A DNA stretch of 42,673 nucleotides from Actinophytocola xanthii (GCF_001921205.1 NZ_MSIE01000081.1:1-42673), one strand, 5' to 3'. Shown: positions 24,229 through 32,055, counted from the stretch's first letter. Notes: generated from the sequence alone by a model not told the origin. Numbers and translations are program-made.

Positions 24229-25586
24229 CAGACAGTCCGTCCTGGACGGTCGACCGCCACGCCGACCTCGGCGAACAGCCCCTCCACCCGGTGCGCGGCA
24301 GCCCGGGCTGCGGTCAGATCGCGGGCCAGGACGCAGTAGGTGAGGGTGTCGTCCGGCATCAACCCGGAGATGAGGACGACCCCGGTCGAGGTGTCGGCGT
24401 CGTACCCGAGCCCGGCGAGGTCGAGGCGCTCGCGTGCGGCCAGGAACGACGGCGCCGCCCAGCCGCTGCGCTCCAGCAGCACCCGGTTCGCCCGGTGGGC
24501 GTCGGCCACCAGGTGGGCCCGGACGGCGATGTGCAGGTGAGTGGAGCCGCTGACCCGCCCGTTGGTCTCGGTGAAGACGATCTCGCCGGCGGGGGTGAGC
24601 ACGGCGTCGGTGCTCAGGAAGCCGCGGTAGCCCATCGCCGCGAACGAGCGGCAGAGCCGACGGCCGGCGGTCTCCAGCACCTCGGCCGCGGCCGCGCTGA
24701 GCCCCTGGGCCGGGACGACCTCGCCGACGGCGACCGGCTCCATCAGGATCTCCCCGGTGCCCAGCAGCTCGTCGGAGCCGTCGCCGACGAGGTACTCGCC
24801 ATAGACGGTGTCGCAGCCGAGCAGGTACCGCTCCACGACCAGCCGGTGGCGGCCATCGTCGCTGAGCCAGTCCCACCGCCGCGCCAGGTACTCCTCGACC
24901 GCCGCGGCGTCGGGCAGGGTCACCACGCGCGGGGCGCCGGCCGCACGGACCTCGCCGGCAGGGCTGAGGATCTCGTTGCCGAAGCCACCGCCGGCGAACT
25001 CCTGTTTGAGCATCACGCAGTGGCCGGCGGTCAGCTGCTCGGTGATCGCCGCCGCCGCGTCCTCGACCCGGGAGACGACGCGGCCAGGCGCGATCGGCAC
25101 GTCGGCACCCGTGGCGACCGCGCGGAACACGGCCTTGCTGTTGACCAGCGCGTCACCGCCCTGGGCACTGAACCCCAGCCCCGGAACGGCGGATCCCAGG
25201 CCGACGGCGCGGGCGAACTCGGCGATGGCCACGTCCTTGTAGACGGCGAGGAGGTGGTCGACGCCGTTCTCGCGCACCGCCGCGCCGACCGCGGCGCGGA
25301 ACGCCGGGTCGGCCAACCGGTCCGGGGTCAGCAGCTCCGCGCCGAGTCGACCCGGCGGTGGGACCAGCAGGGTCAGCGAGCTCGGGTCGACCCGGGTGAG
25401 GTCGGCGACGTAGGCCAGGTAATCAGTGTCGGGCGGCTGCGGCAGGACGACGACATCGCCGGTGCCGGCGAACCAGAGGACGCGCTGGGCCGCACACCCG
25501 CCCGCGCGCCGCTCGTCGGGGCTGAGCGCGGCCAGGTCCCCCACCATCTCCTCGGTCCGGCTGTTGCCGACGACCAGGGCGGTCAC
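24228..25586 (-). CDS. PGM1-like ATP-grasp peptide ligase
   Basis: A 452-residue ATP-grasp protein with a pre-ATP-grasp N-terminal region (1-140; begins MTALVVGNSRTEEMVGDLA). The ATP-grasp core has the ATP lysine Lys194 (VMLKQEF), glycine loop AGGGFGNE (198-205), VVERYLLG (250-257) and the metal-binding TETNGRVSGSTHLH (339-352; Glu340, Asn342). A distinct C-terminal domain is present. This matches the pheganomycin ligase PGM1 family, which joins nonproteinogenic amino acids to peptides. The GTG at 25586 overlaps the stop of the small upstream gene (GTGA). It probably joins the ketomethylene pseudodipeptide to an amidinated amino acid. Confidence 0.88.
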   Translation of the reverse strand: MTALVVGNSRTEEMVGDLAALSPDERRAGGCAAQRVLWFAGTGDVVVLPQPPDTDYLAYVADLTRVDPSSLTLLVPPPGRLGAELLTPDRLADPAFRAAVGAAVRENGVDHLLAVYKDVAIAEFARAVGLGSAVPGLGFSAQGGDALVNSKAVFRAVATGADVPIAPGRVVSRVEDAAAAITEQLTAGHCVMLKQEFAGGGFGNEILSPAGEVRAAGAPRVVTLPDAAAVEEYLARRWDWLSDDGRHRLVVERYLLGCDTVYGEYLVGDGSDELLGTGEILMEPVAVGEVVPAQGLSAAAAEVLETAGRRLCRSFAAMGYRGFLSTDAVLTPAGEIVFTETNGRVSGSTHLHIAVRAHLVADAHRANRVLLERSGWAAPSFLAARERLDLAGLGYDADTSTGVVLISGLMPDDTLTYCVLARDLTAARAAAHRVEGLFAEVGVAVDRPGRTV

Positions 25587-25771
25587 GGCGCGACCACCCG
25601 GCGCGCCGCCAACCGTCCGCCGCACCACGAGAAACGCACCACGAATTCCTCCCCCGTCGCCAGCGAGACGTCCTCGGGAAACGGCACCCAGCCTGCACCC
25701 AGTGGGTTCTCCCGGTTTTCCGGTGAATTCCCGAAGAACACTCCGGCGGCCAACTCGAGCTCGAACCGCAC
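25583..25771 (-). CDS. Small protein (62 aa) coupled to the ATP-grasp ligase
   Basis: From GTG 25771 to the TGA at 25583 there are 62 codons with GC-rich third positions. GGGGAAG lies 6 bases before the start, and the stop overlaps the ligase start in GTGA, so the frame is probably translated. The sequence (VRFELELAAGVFFGNSP..., ...GWVPFPEDVSLATGEEFVVRFSW) has a beta-strand pattern. It faintly resembles the C-terminal barrel edge of PRMT-like methyltransferases, so it could be a domain remnant. The frame stays open upstream to 26056, but the codons there are AT-rich and unlike coding sequence. No function is assigned; a ligase partner, precursor or accessory peptide is possible. Confidence 0.45.
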   Translation of the reverse strand: MRFELELAAGVFFGNSPENRENPLGAGWVPFPEDVSLATGEEFVVRFSWCGGRLAARRVVAP

Positions 25772-26009
25772 CGCCGACTTCCCCAGTATCCGCGAATTCG
25801 CTGACTTCTCATTAACGCGGAATTGCGCCGATACTGCCAGAGATATCCCTTGATCCGCTATCAAACCACTAACTGACGAAAGCTGGCAACGAATTCCACG
25901 AAATGCGTCTTCCCAGCCCACCGGACTGGACTGTTCAGCGGGTACAAAAACAGTTCCTCCGAGTAGGTATTCACCGGAAAGTGCAAAAAGACCCGGCAGC
26001 CGGCGCGCC
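25772..26009. promoter_or_regulatory. AT-rich gap upstream of the ketomemicin-like operon
   Basis: About 240 bases, clearly richer in A and T than either side, hold the presumed operon promoter. A GATACT -10-like element lies about 15 bases before the GTG at 25771, with only a weak -35. An alternative short frame of 37 codons (25861-25974, minus strand; GTG start, internal TTG with GGAGG 8 bases upstream) is also present. Confidence 0.5.
25983..26006 (-). terminator. Possible terminator after the PstS-like gene
   Basis: Just after the minus-strand stop, a short GC-rich dyad (CCGG-CTG-CCGG) is followed by GTCTTTTT, one of the few T-runs in this window. The stem is only 4 bp, so this is tentative. 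Confidence 0.35.
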
Positions 26010-27728
26010 TCAGCGGTCCTGGCAGAGGAGATAGGGCTGGCCGTCGGTCGTGACACAGGGGGTGTAGCCGGCCTCGACCAGGTCCGCGTACGCCGTCTTG
26101 GTCGTCAGGTAGCCGATCAGCGACCCGAGGACGCCGCCGTTCGGGGGGACGCCGTTGGTGTAGAGGTACTCGATCGCCCAGAAGGGATACCCCGCCGCCG
26201 CGGAGCTGGCGTCCGGGCGCAAGCCGTCGAGGTCGAGAACGGTCACCGGGAGGCGTCGCTCGGTCAGCTGGTCGGCCGACGCCAGGCTGACATAGCCGAT
26301 CGCGCCCGGGGTGCCCGCGACCTCGTCCGCGACCTCCTCCTCCGAGGACCGTTCGCACCGGACAACCCGCGCGCCGGCGCGGTCGGCGGTCTCACAGGAG
26401 TCGGAGGTCAGCTCCCCCTGCGAGGCGCCGTCGAGCAGGGTCTGCTCGAAGGTGCGCCGCGAGCCGGACTCCCCGCCGCGGCCGACGATCCGGATGGGCA
26501 GCGACGGCCCGGCCCGCAGCTGGTTCCAGTCCCGGTAGCGACCCGCGAAGATGTCGCGAACCTGCTCGGTGGTCAGCCGGTCCACCCCGGCCGCGTCGTT
26601 GACGATCATCGTGTAGACGATCACCGCGACCGGCCGCGCGGTCAGCTCCTCGGTGGCCACCGTCGACCGGCCGTCCGACAACGCCGCGACCGAGCCGCGC
26701 CGGCCCTGGTCCAGCCGGACCACCTCCCGCACGCCCTCGTTGCTGCCGCCGGCAGCCACCGTGATGTCGGCACCGCAGGCGGCGGCGTAGTCGTCGGCGA
26801 TCCTCGAGATGATCGGGGCGAACGCCGTCGACCCCACGATCCTCAGCTCGCCCTGCGCGCAGTCGACCTGCGTCGCCGTGGTCTCCCGGTCCACCGGGAA
26901 GATCACCACCGCCGCGATCCACAGCCCGGCCAACAGCACCCCGAACGCCGCGGTGCCCAGCGGCCACAGCGCCCTGCGCACCGTCCGCTCGTCCCTGATC
27001 CGCCGGTGGCCCTCCGGCCCGGCCACGCCCTTGGTGACCGGTCCGGGGCGCGCACCCGCGGGCTCGCTGAGGACCACGATCAGCTTGAACCTCTCCTTGG
27101 CCCGCAGGGCGAGGGACGGCTTGAGCCGGATCCCGTGCCAGACCGGCGGGGCGGCGGGTGACGGGTCCGCGCCCGCGGCCGGGCCGACCGGCGCCGGGGT
27201 CGCGCGGAACGCGGCCACCAACCGCTGCGGGAGCGTCCGGCGCACCTCCGGCAGCGTGGTCGCCGCCGGCGGGGAGGCCGGGTCGGTGGAGAAGAACTCC
27301 AGGCCCTCGGCGAGCTTGCGGCGGTCCTCGTCGTCGGTGCGGTGGCTCGGGTCGGAGATCCGGGCGTTCCAGATCACCCGGCCGCCGAAGGTGAACTCGA
27401 CCCGCTCACCGAGGTCGCCGACCGAGACGTCCCCGCCGGTGTTGCGGATTCGGACGACCACCGAGCTGAGCCGCCTGAACATGTTCGACATGTGGGCCAG
27501 GTCGGGTTCGGCGTACAGCGGCTGGTCACCGTCGAGGTCGACGTCGAGTCCGATCTTGGAGTCGCTCTGCACCCGGTAGAGGACGCGCTTGCGCCGGGAG
27601 AGGAACCGCTGGGCGAACGGGGTCACGATCGCGGCCACCGCCACCACCGCCGCGACCCCCGCGATCACCGTGTTCTGGCCGGAAAGACCCTCCAGGAGGC
27701 TGTACAGCAACTCCCCGACGAAGCCCAC
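26010..27728 (-). CDS. Membrane-anchored PstS-like substrate-binding protein with extra domain
   Basis: A 572-residue protein with two membrane segments, about 20-40 and 256-277. Between them is a polar domain of about 210 residues (beta-rich VVVRIRNTGGDVSVGDLGERVEFTF, then a Pro/Ala linker). After the second segment comes a PBP-like domain of the phosphate-binding PstS type (about 290-572): LRIVGSTAFAPIISRIADDY, AAGGSNEGVREV, VIVYTMIVND, IFAGRYRDWNQL, RGGESGSRRTFEQ and GAIGYVSL. The two-helix anchoring and the internal domain are unlike ordinary PstS lipoproteins. No pst permease genes are nearby, so it may be a sensor rather than a transporter part. The GTG at 27728 has GGGAGGG 6 bases upstream. 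Confidence 0.85.
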   Translation of the reverse strand: MGFVGELLYSLLEGLSGQNTVIAGVAAVVAVAAIVTPFAQRFLSRRKRVLYRVQSDSKIGLDVDLDGDQPLYAEPDLAHMSNMFRRLSSVVVRIRNTGGDVSVGDLGERVEFTFGGRVIWNARISDPSHRTDDEDRRKLAEGLEFFSTDPASPPAATTLPEVRRTLPQRLVAAFRATPAPVGPAAGADPSPAAPPVWHGIRLKPSLALRAKERFKLIVVLSEPAGARPGPVTKGVAGPEGHRRIRDERTVRRALWPLGTAAFGVLLAGLWIAAVVIFPVDRETTATQVDCAQGELRIVGSTAFAPIISRIADDYAAACGADITVAAGGSNEGVREVVRLDQGRRGSVAALSDGRSTVATEELTARPVAVIVYTMIVNDAAGVDRLTTEQVRDIFAGRYRDWNQLRAGPSLPIRIVGRGGESGSRRTFEQTLLDGASQGELTSDSCETADRAGARVVRCERSSEEEVADEVAGTPGAIGYVSLASADQLTERRLPVTVLDLDGLRPDASSAAAGYPFWAIEYLYTNGVPPNGGVLGSLIGYLTTKTAYADLVEAGYTPCVTTDGQPYLLCQDR

Positions 27729-27840
27729 GCCCGCCCTCCCGCGCCCCTCCCGCCAGAAAGGACCAGCCTAGGAGTCGATCAACGCGGACCGGGTGGAGAA
27801 ACGGGAAGTTCACGACACGTTCAGGTACCGGTCGACTCTG

Positions 27841-28203
27841 TCAGGACGGTGGGGCGACCCATTCGGGTAGGCGGGTGCCCGGGTCCAGAACCAGGTGCTT
27901 GTGGCCGGGTTTCCGGGTGCGGACGGTCTCGTCGAGGTGCACGGAGAGGAGGTTGAACGCCCCGGCCTCCCGCCCGATGTCCGGCCACAGGGTCGCCGCG
28001 TCCTCGTACAGGAGCGGGAGATGCCGTTCGAGCACGTCCTCGTCCACGGCCAACCGGACCGGTGGGTCCAGCGGTTCGTCCCGCCAGCGCGAGATGACGA
28101 GCACGCTCTCCTCGGGATGGTAGGCGGATCGTCCGCCGGCCAGGTCCAGTCGGCGGACGAGTTCCCCGAGCAGGCCCGGTTCCGGGCTCGCGCGCTCCAC
28201 CAT
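27841..28203 (-). CDS. Hypothetical protein
   Basis: A 120-residue acidic cytoplasmic-looking protein (no signal or membrane segment) that I do not recognise. It contains ESVLVISRWRDEP, LPLLYEDAATLWPDIG and a C-terminal VLDPGTRLPEWVAPPS. It starts with ATG 10 bases after the metallophosphoesterase stop, so the two are probably cotranscribed. The following 112 bases before the PstS-like gene show no clear signal. Confidence 0.6.
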   Translation of the reverse strand: MVERASPEPGLLGELVRRLDLAGGRSAYHPEESVLVISRWRDEPLDPPVRLAVDEDVLERHLPLLYEDAATLWPDIGREAGAFNLLSVHLDETVRTRKPGHKHLVLDPGTRLPEWVAPPS

Positions 28204-28213
28204 GTCCCCAGGT

Positions 28214-30067
28214 CTACCGCACGGCGGTCAGGAACTGGTCCGGGCGCAGGGACCGGTTCACGATCCGGGTGTCGCCGATCCAGCCGTAGAAACCCTGACC
28301 GTACCGCTCGGCGAACTGGGTGCCGCCGATCGCGAACGGCTTGCCGAGGGTCGAGATGCCCCTGGACTCCTCGGCGGCGTTGCGCGCGATGCGGGAGCCG
28401 TCGACGTAGAGCACCGTGTGCCGGCCGTCGTTGACGACCGCCACATGTGTCCAGCGGCCGACCGGTACGGCGTGGCTCCAGGAGGTCGGGTCCGCGTCGA
28501 CCGGGACCGGGTAGACGACGAACTGCAGGAACCGCTCCGGGGAGACGTTCAGGCTGCACGTGGGCTCGTCGTCGGACCAGCCGCTGGTCTTGCCGGCGTC
28601 GCCGGCGCGGCCCTCCCAGCTGAGGATGCCCATCCAGGCGTGGTCCCCCTCGAACGGCTCGGGCAGCTTGAGGAACGTCTCGATCGTGTAGCCCGACTGG
28701 AACGTGAGGCGGTTGAGCGGCGCGCTCGGCCCGGTGCGCAGCACGGCGCCGCGGTCGGGCGCCTTGCCCCCGGCGAACCGCAGGCTCGCGTGCGCGGGCT
28801 GCGCGTCGTGGTGCTCGGCCGACCAGGTGAGCGCCTCCGGCCCGCTGGCATGCAGGTACTCGGCCCGCAGGTCGTTGCCGTTGCCGCTGAGGTCGCGCGC
28901 GACGGTGCCGGCGGGCACCGAGCTCCCGTCGGGGAAGGCCGCGAGGCCCGACCGGTCGAAGCGCCAGTACGCCACGGTGCCGCGCGGCATCACCGCGGCG
29001 GGCGGGCGCGGCGCGACGACCACCGGCGGAGCGAAGCCGGCGAAGCGCCGGTCGAAGTCGATCTCGACGCTGAACCGGTCGACCTCACCGGTCAGCTCGA
29101 CGTTCTCGGCCTCGAGCGGGGTGCGCTCCCGTTTGGCCAGCAGCCAGGGCGAGTAGGTCGACACGTCGACGGTGTCACGGGCCAGGTCGAACGCGTAGAA
29201 CCGGATCATGCCGGCACCGCCGTAGTAGCGGTCCTGGTAGTTCGTGACGTGCAGGTGCACGGGGTTGCCGGCGTCGTTGGTCAGGGTGGTCCGCCCCGGC
29301 GGCCAGTAGTGCCCACCGAGGGCGAGGAAGATCTGGTCGTTGCCGCGGATCAGCCGCTCCCACAGCCGTTCCCCGTGGTCGGAGAGGTGTGCCTGCCCGT
29401 CTTCCTCGGCCCAGACGAGGTCGTGGGTGGTCAGGATCGCCGGGAGCGTCGGGTGGCGGTCGAGCACCCCCTGCGCCCAGCTCAGGCCGGTGTCCGAGAC
29501 CCGCCAGTCCAGTGCCAGCACGAGCCACTCCCGCCCGCCGGCACGCACGCGGTGGTAGCTGTTGTACCCGCCCGGCGAGGAGCCGCCGTAGGTGGCCATG
29601 TGCGCGAACCGGTGGGGGCCGAAGGCGCGCCGGTAGGGGCTGTCGCCGCGCTGGTCGTCGGTGCCGGAGCGAATGTCGTGGTTGCCGGCGAGGACGCTGT
29701 AGGGCAGTCGGCCGTCGATGGTGTCGAACACCCGGTCCGCGGCGCGGATCTCGGTCTCGGTGCCGTGCTCGGTGAGGTCGCCCAGCTGCGCCAGGAACAC
29801 GATCCCGGCGCGGTCGCGCTCGCGTACGAGGTGGCGCAGCGTCTCGCGCACCGGTTCGTGGTCCGACCCGCCCTCGTCGAGCAGGTACTGGGTGTCCGGC
29901 AGTACGGCGATCGTGAACCGCTGCGCGGCACGGTCGGCGGGATCGGCAGCGGTCGCCGCGGCCTGACCCGCGCCGACCGAGGCGGTGGCGGCGACGACGG
30001 GCGCGGCGGCGGCTGCCTGCAACAGGGAGCGGCGCGAGACGTCACGGGGTTCGTTGTCCACGCGCAC
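28214..30067 (-). CDS. Tat-exported metallophosphoesterase with LamG-like C-terminal domain
   Basis: A 617-residue protein. A twin-arginine signal SRRSLLQAAAAAPVVAATASVGA covers 11-33. The calcineurin-type phosphoesterase domain (about 50-300) shows Asp58 (LPDTQY), Asp97 (GDLTEHG), GNHD (128-131), His215 (TTHD) and His253 (GGHY). A linker of about 100 residues leads to a concanavalin/LamG_3-like domain (about 400-610; TVAYWRFD, DLSGNGNDLR, YTIETFLKLP, WTHVAVVNDGRHTVLYVDGSRI, IGDTRIVNRSL). It would cleave phosphoesters or nucleotides outside the cell, with LamG binding a carbohydrate or surface. The start may be GTG 30067 or GTG 30061; both precede the signal. Confidence 0.9.
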   Translation of the reverse strand: MRVDNEPRDVSRRSLLQAAAAAPVVAATASVGAGQAAATAADPADRAAQRFTIAVLPDTQYLLDEGGSDHEPVRETLRHLVRERDRAGIVFLAQLGDLTEHGTETEIRAADRVFDTIDGRLPYSVLAGNHDIRSGTDDQRGDSPYRRAFGPHRFAHMATYGGSSPGGYNSYHRVRAGGREWLVLALDWRVSDTGLSWAQGVLDRHPTLPAILTTHDLVWAEEDGQAHLSDHGERLWERLIRGNDQIFLALGGHYWPPGRTTLTNDAGNPVHLHVTNYQDRYYGGAGMIRFYAFDLARDTVDVSTYSPWLLAKRERTPLEAENVELTGEVDRFSVEIDFDRRFAGFAPPVVVAPRPPAAVMPRGTVAYWRFDRSGLAAFPDGSSVPAGTVARDLSGNGNDLRAEYLHASGPEALTWSAEHHDAQPAHASLRFAGGKAPDRGAVLRTGPSAPLNRLTFQSGYTIETFLKLPEPFEGDHAWMGILSWEGRAGDAGKTSGWSDDEPTCSLNVSPERFLQFVVYPVPVDADPTSWSHAVPVGRWTHVAVVNDGRHTVLYVDGSRIARNAAEESRGISTLGKPFAIGGTQFAERYGQGFYGWIGDTRIVNRSLRPDQFLTAVR

Positions 30068-30148
30068 AGCATGGTGGGGCTCGCTGGCGTGCCGGTGTCG
30101 CGCGGGGGAACGGCATGCGAAACCAGGAAAGTTCCGGCACCGACCGCG

Positions 30149-30178
30149 TTGACCCGGTTACGGAACGATAACTAGCTT
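30149..30178 (+). promoter_or_regulatory. Promoter of the secreted repeat protein; leaderless start
   Basis: TTGACC (30149-30154), an 18-base spacer and TAGCTT (30173-30178) make a good sigma-70-type promoter. The expected start of transcription falls at the ATG at 30186, which has no ribosome binding site. Confidence 0.6.
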
Positions 30179-30185
30179 CGGCCGC

Positions 30186-31997
30186 ATGAACAGCGCTGGA
30201 CCGACGAAAGTCCTGATCAGGACGATGGATGAGGCGTTGAAGATCTGGGTGCGCGAGCTGCGGCGCCGTGGGCGCGGCAGTGCGCGCCGCCGGGCCGCCG
30301 CGGCGGCGGTCGTCACGCTGGCCGCCGGCATGGCAGCGGCCCCGGCCGTCGCCGCCGTGGACCCGAGCGGTGACAACCAGTCCGCGACGAACGTGTCGCC
30401 CGGCGGGACGCAGGTGGCGATGCGGGGCGCTCCGCCCAGGACCGGACCAATCCACCGCACGGTGCCCGACACCAGGCCCGAGTCGTGGCGCCCCGGCGAG
30501 CCACCGCGGGAGCACCAGCGGAGGAACGACGCCGAGCAGCGGGAGTACTCGCACAACCGCTGGCGCAGCTGGAACGAGAACCAGGACAAGGTGCAGCAGG
30601 AGCTCGAGGCCAGGGAGGCGCTGCAGGATCCGAACCTGCCGCCGGCCGCCAGGAACTACGCGAACCCGCTGACGCCACCGCCGCCGCTGAGCCAGGAGCA
30701 GATCGACGCGCTGAACGCGCAGCGCGCGCAGCTGGAGCCGCCGGGGTATGTCGACCAGTACCCGTCGTTCACCCTGGCGCCGAGCGACCGCGAGTCGGAC
30801 AGGCTCGCCGTGCAGCAGCAGATCGACCGGAGCTACCTGAACAACGAGGAGAACCGGGAGCACAACAAGGACCAGCTGGACAGCTTCCGGCAGCGCTTCA
30901 ACGAGACGATCGACGACCTGCACGACGCCGAGACGGTGCAGGACAAGCAGGCGGCGCAGGACCGGTACAACGACCTGGCGAGGGACTTCAACACGACCGA
31001 GCTGGGTGAGCGGGACAACTACGGGGGCCATCCCGAGGACAGCAGGGTGACCCCGAAGCACATGAACGACCCGGCCCCCGGCGACCCCCAGGACCCGGTC
31101 GGCGCCGTCGACCAGGGCCTCCCCCCGAACACCAGAAGCCTCGGCGAACCCGCCCCCACCACCGACGACGACAACCCCGACGACTCTGAGTCCCAGATGG
31201 ACAGTCCGCGCAGCCAGGCGCAGGACGACCCCGGCTACGACGGCCCCACCGACTCCCAAATGGACAGCCCACGCAGCCAGGCCCAGAACGACCCGAACTT
31301 CGACGGGCCGACGAGTCTGGACTCGGACGTGGACCAGCAGGCGCCGGCCGCTCCGTCCCCGGACTCGGCCGAGGATGCGAACGCGGGAATGGTCTCCTCG
31401 ACCGAGGACTCGGACACCATCAGCGGTGCCAGCGGCGACGACAGCCTCGGAAGCCTCAGCGGTGAGGACAGCCTGGGCACCGACGGAGTCGGCACCACCA
31501 GCAACGACGCGGTCGCCGGCGTCTCGAGCGACGACAGCCTCGGAAGCGGGAGCGACGCGGACGGTCCGGGTACGGACGGCGGCGGCACCGACGGCACGGT
31601 GGCCAGCTCCGACAGCCTCAGCGGCGGGAGCGGAACCGACAGCCTCGGTGGCGGGAGCGGAACCGACAGCCTCGGTGGCGGGAGCGACGCCGACAGCCCC
31701 GGCTCGGACGCCGGCATGGGATCCGACGCGGACGGTGGCGTGGGCATGGGCGACGGCGACGCCTCCAGCGGCATGGGTGGAGGCGACGCCTCTGGCGGCA
31801 TGGGTGGAGGCGACGCCTCTGGCGGCATGGGTGGAGGCGACGCCTCCGGCGGGATGGGCGGGGACGCCTCCGGCGGGATGGGCGGCGACGCCTCCGGCGG
31901 GATGGGCGGCGACAGCACCGGCGGCATGGGCGGCGACAGCACCGGCGGCATGGGCGGCATGTCCTCCGGCGGCATGGGCGGCGACGGCGGCTTCTGA
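30186..31997 (+). CDS. Secreted low-complexity Ser/Asp- and Gly/Met-repeat protein
   Basis: A 603-residue protein. A long N-region leads to a signal peptide core (RRRAAAAAVVTLAAGMAAAPAVAA, cleavage near 57). A polar, charged helical middle (about 95-290, Gln/Glu/Arg-rich) is followed by two 21-residue repeats starting SQMDSPRSQAQ (336-356, 357-377). A Ser/Asp/Gly segment (GTDSLGGGS repeats, about 400-520) and a tail of GGGDASGGM / GGDSTGGM repeats end in GGDGGF. No sortase signal or C-terminal membrane anchor is visible. It has the look of a surface or matrix protein, but I cannot name a family. An alternative ATG at 30225 exists; the promoter geometry favours 30186. Confidence 0.75.
   Translation: MNSAGPTKVLIRTMDEALKIWVRELRRRGRGSARRRAAAAAVVTLAAGMAAAPAVAAVDPSGDNQSATNVSPGGTQVAMRGAPPRTGPIHRTVPDTRPESWRPGEPPREHQRRNDAEQREYSHNRWRSWNENQDKVQQELEAREALQDPNLPPAARNYANPLTPPPPLSQEQIDALNAQRAQLEPPGYVDQYPSFTLAPSDRESDRLAVQQQIDRSYLNNEENREHNKDQLDSFRQRFNETIDDLHDAETVQDKQAAQDRYNDLARDFNTTELGERDNYGGHPEDSRVTPKHMNDPAPGDPQDPVGAVDQGLPPNTRSLGEPAPTTDDDNPDDSESQMDSPRSQAQDDPGYDGPTDSQMDSPRSQAQNDPNFDGPTSLDSDVDQQAPAAPSPDSAEDANAGMVSSTEDSDTISGASGDDSLGSLSGEDSLGTDGVGTTSNDAVAGVSSDDSLGSGSDADGPGTDGGGTDGTVASSDSLSGGSGTDSLGGGSGTDSLGGGSDADSPGSDAGMGSDADGGVGMGDGDASSGMGGGDASGGMGGGDASGGMGGGDASGGMGGDASGGMGGDASGGMGGDSTGGMGGDSTGGMGGMSSGGMGGDGGF
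30210..30223. promoter_or_regulatory. 14-bp perfect palindrome within the 5' coding end
   Basis: GTCCTGATCAGGAC lies about 25 bases after the predicted transcription start of the repeat-protein gene. The position suits a repressor site, but it may be a chance coding palindrome. Confidence 0.3.
31752..31990 (+). repeat. Coding tandem repeats (27-bp then 24-bp period)
   Basis: About eight successive units encode GGGDASGGM (27-bp units) and then GGDASGGM / GGDSTGGM (24-bp units) at the 3' end of the secreted repeat protein gene. The near-identical DNA units imply recent expansion and length instability. Confidence 0.85.
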
Positions 31998-32010
31998 CTC
32001 GCCCCGGCCT

Positions 32011-32046
32011 CAGGCCCGGTGTTCTCCCCCGCGAACACCGGGCCTG
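32011..32046. terminator. Strong bidirectional hairpin terminator
   Basis: A perfect 14-bp stem, CAGGCCCGGTGTTC / GAACACCGGGCCTG, has an 8-base loop. It sits between the convergent repeat-protein gene (stop 31997) and the AEC carrier gene (stop 32056). There is no long T-run, but its position and stability fit a bidirectional terminator. Confidence 0.85.
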
Positions 32047-32055
32047 TTCCCGCCG

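Noticed and set aside
25583-26056. The full 157-codon frame ending at 25583 as a gene
   Set aside because: Its first 95 codons run through AT-rich sequence with poor third-position GC and into the end of the PstS-like gene. Only the last 62 codons are supported.
31191-31316. CRISPR-like or mobile repeats near the two 63-base repeats
   Set aside because: The repeats are in-frame coding duplications of a 21-residue unit, with no spacers or associated genes.
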